DNA of 64,000 bases from Pedobacter metabolipauper. GTDB lineage: Bacteria; Bacteroidota; Bacteroidia; Sphingobacteriales; Sphingobacteriaceae. The first letter of the stretch is position 1, and the number at the start of each line of letters is the position of its first letter. A program made the translations under genes and the position numbers. Of the stretch, positions 63,585 through 64,000 are shown piece by piece. The stretch is taken from positions 346,179 through 410,178 of the forward strand of contig NZ_SNYC01000007.1 in NCBI RefSeq assembly GCF_004362715.1, in the 5' to 3' direction. The notes beneath the pieces were generated by a model. That model did no database searches. It was not told the DNA's origin and was given only the letters and a program-made list of their open reading frames with translations.

Positions 63585-64000
63585 CTAAGCATACAAATTA
63601 GTGAGCCTGTACAGGAAGAATTCTATATTTTTACTCCCCTGAACTGAGATCGGAAAGCCTTTATTTTTGCATTGAAAGATTCCGCTGAAGCATTTGTGGA
63701 ACGGTTGTCAAAGTAATTCAGTATCGTTTGATAATGGTTCTCTATTGACCTTGCAATGGTATTGAATGCCTTGAATCCGGTTTGTCTTACCTGCTCATGC
63801 CATCTGGCCAGATTTGCCAGCGCGAATACTTTATCTGTGGTATGTTCAAAGATCTGGCTGAGCCCCATACTCAGCCCATGCGCTGTTTTCAGATCTGGAA
63901 ACCGTTCGAATAATAGACCAGCACGTTCCTTTTGGCTGTCTGTCCAGGCCGAAGGCTTTTTATACAGTACATATCTGCTGCGTGCCAATAATTGTTTGAC
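63585..64000 (-). mobile_element. Right end of an ISL3/ISAon1-type insertion sequence
   Basis: The window ends inside the transposase gene of this element. The C-terminal coding block and its frameshifted tail run to 63585; the terminal inverted repeat should lie between about 63460 and 63585, but without the other end it cannot be fixed. Confidence 0.65.
63623..64000 (-). CDS. ISL3/ISAon1-family transposase, C-terminal part, frameshifted
   Basis: The frame is open to the window end (codons before MARSRY continue as VKQLL), so the N-terminal part is missing from view. The block RSTNASAESFNAKIKAFRSQ carries the last DDE-type Glu of the ISL3 family. The frame stops at 63623 after FRGVKI, but adding one A to the run of five gives VKNIEFFLYRLTNLYA and a stop at 63585, the expected family ending. 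So either a base was lost in the A run, or a -1 ribosomal shift makes the full tail. Confidence 0.8.
   Translation of the reverse strand, partial: VKQLLARSRYVLYKKPSAWTDSQKERAGLLFERFPDLKTAHGLSMGLSQIFEHTTDKVFALANLARWHEQVRQTGFKAFNTIARSIENHYQTILNYFDNRSTNASAESFNAKIKAFRSQFRGVKI

Overview
The window reads as chromosomal DNA of a Bacteroidota bacterium, most likely Sphingobacteriaceae (Pedobacter-like). Evidence: two SusC/SusD pairs, DUF6266, DUF6377, DUF4973 and DUF1573 proteins, a tmRNA whose tag reads GENNYALAA, fused E1 alpha-beta dehydrogenase, and repeated Bacteroidota-type -7 promoter elements (TAnnTTTG). The species call is inference from family content.

Layout. 1-7.6 kb: the end of a sialidase-like gene, a DUF6266 gene, three small secreted proteins, katG with its terminator, and a TPM-domain lipoprotein. 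8-18.6 kb: a first glycan-uptake locus (NHL/IPT lipoprotein, SusC, SusD, DUF4973 lipoprotein) followed by a DUF6377 sensor-regulator, a membrane-tethered LuxR-type protein and a DUF4199 protein. 18.6-34.6 kb: a second polysaccharide-utilisation locus with GH2 hydrolase, LacI regulator, SusC, SusD, two SASA-type esterases, a cytoplasmic FAD oxidoreductase and a sodium:solute symporter. Matching 32-bp twin-box operators lie before the GH2 gene and before susC, defining a small LacI regulon. 34.8-38 kb: a serine hydrolase and an AT-rich NERD gene bounded by two related inverted elements (possible cassette), then decayed DNA. 38-39.2 kb: VOC protein and a Cdd1-AraC fusion.

39.3-51.4 kb is core genome: ssrA, an aminotransferase, DUF1573, the fused E1, a complete aromatic operon (pheA, DAHP synthase/chorismate mutase, aroA, aroC), S4 protein plus aroB, and proline dehydrogenase. 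The pheA operon is preceded by what looks like a full translational attenuator: promoter, a 20-residue leader peptide with 8 aromatic residues in a 9-residue stretch, an antiterminator arm and a terminator.

51.5-64 kb is accessory: pterin dehydratase, a TlpA-like thioredoxin with a BlaI/MecI-like operator, a nitrilase-family hydrolase, SDR plus AraC, DinB, DUF808, an unrecognised CorA-topology membrane protein beside an AAA/DUF4143 gene remnant, a GxGYxYP protein, a TetR/SDR module with a 40-bp perfect palindrome, and the end of an ISL3/ISAon1-type insertion sequence whose transposase is frameshifted near its C-terminus.

The most notable signals are regulatory (the pheA attenuator, LacI twin boxes, TetR palindrome, leaderless promoters) and the possible NERD cassette. 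No CRISPR array and no tRNA gene was seen.
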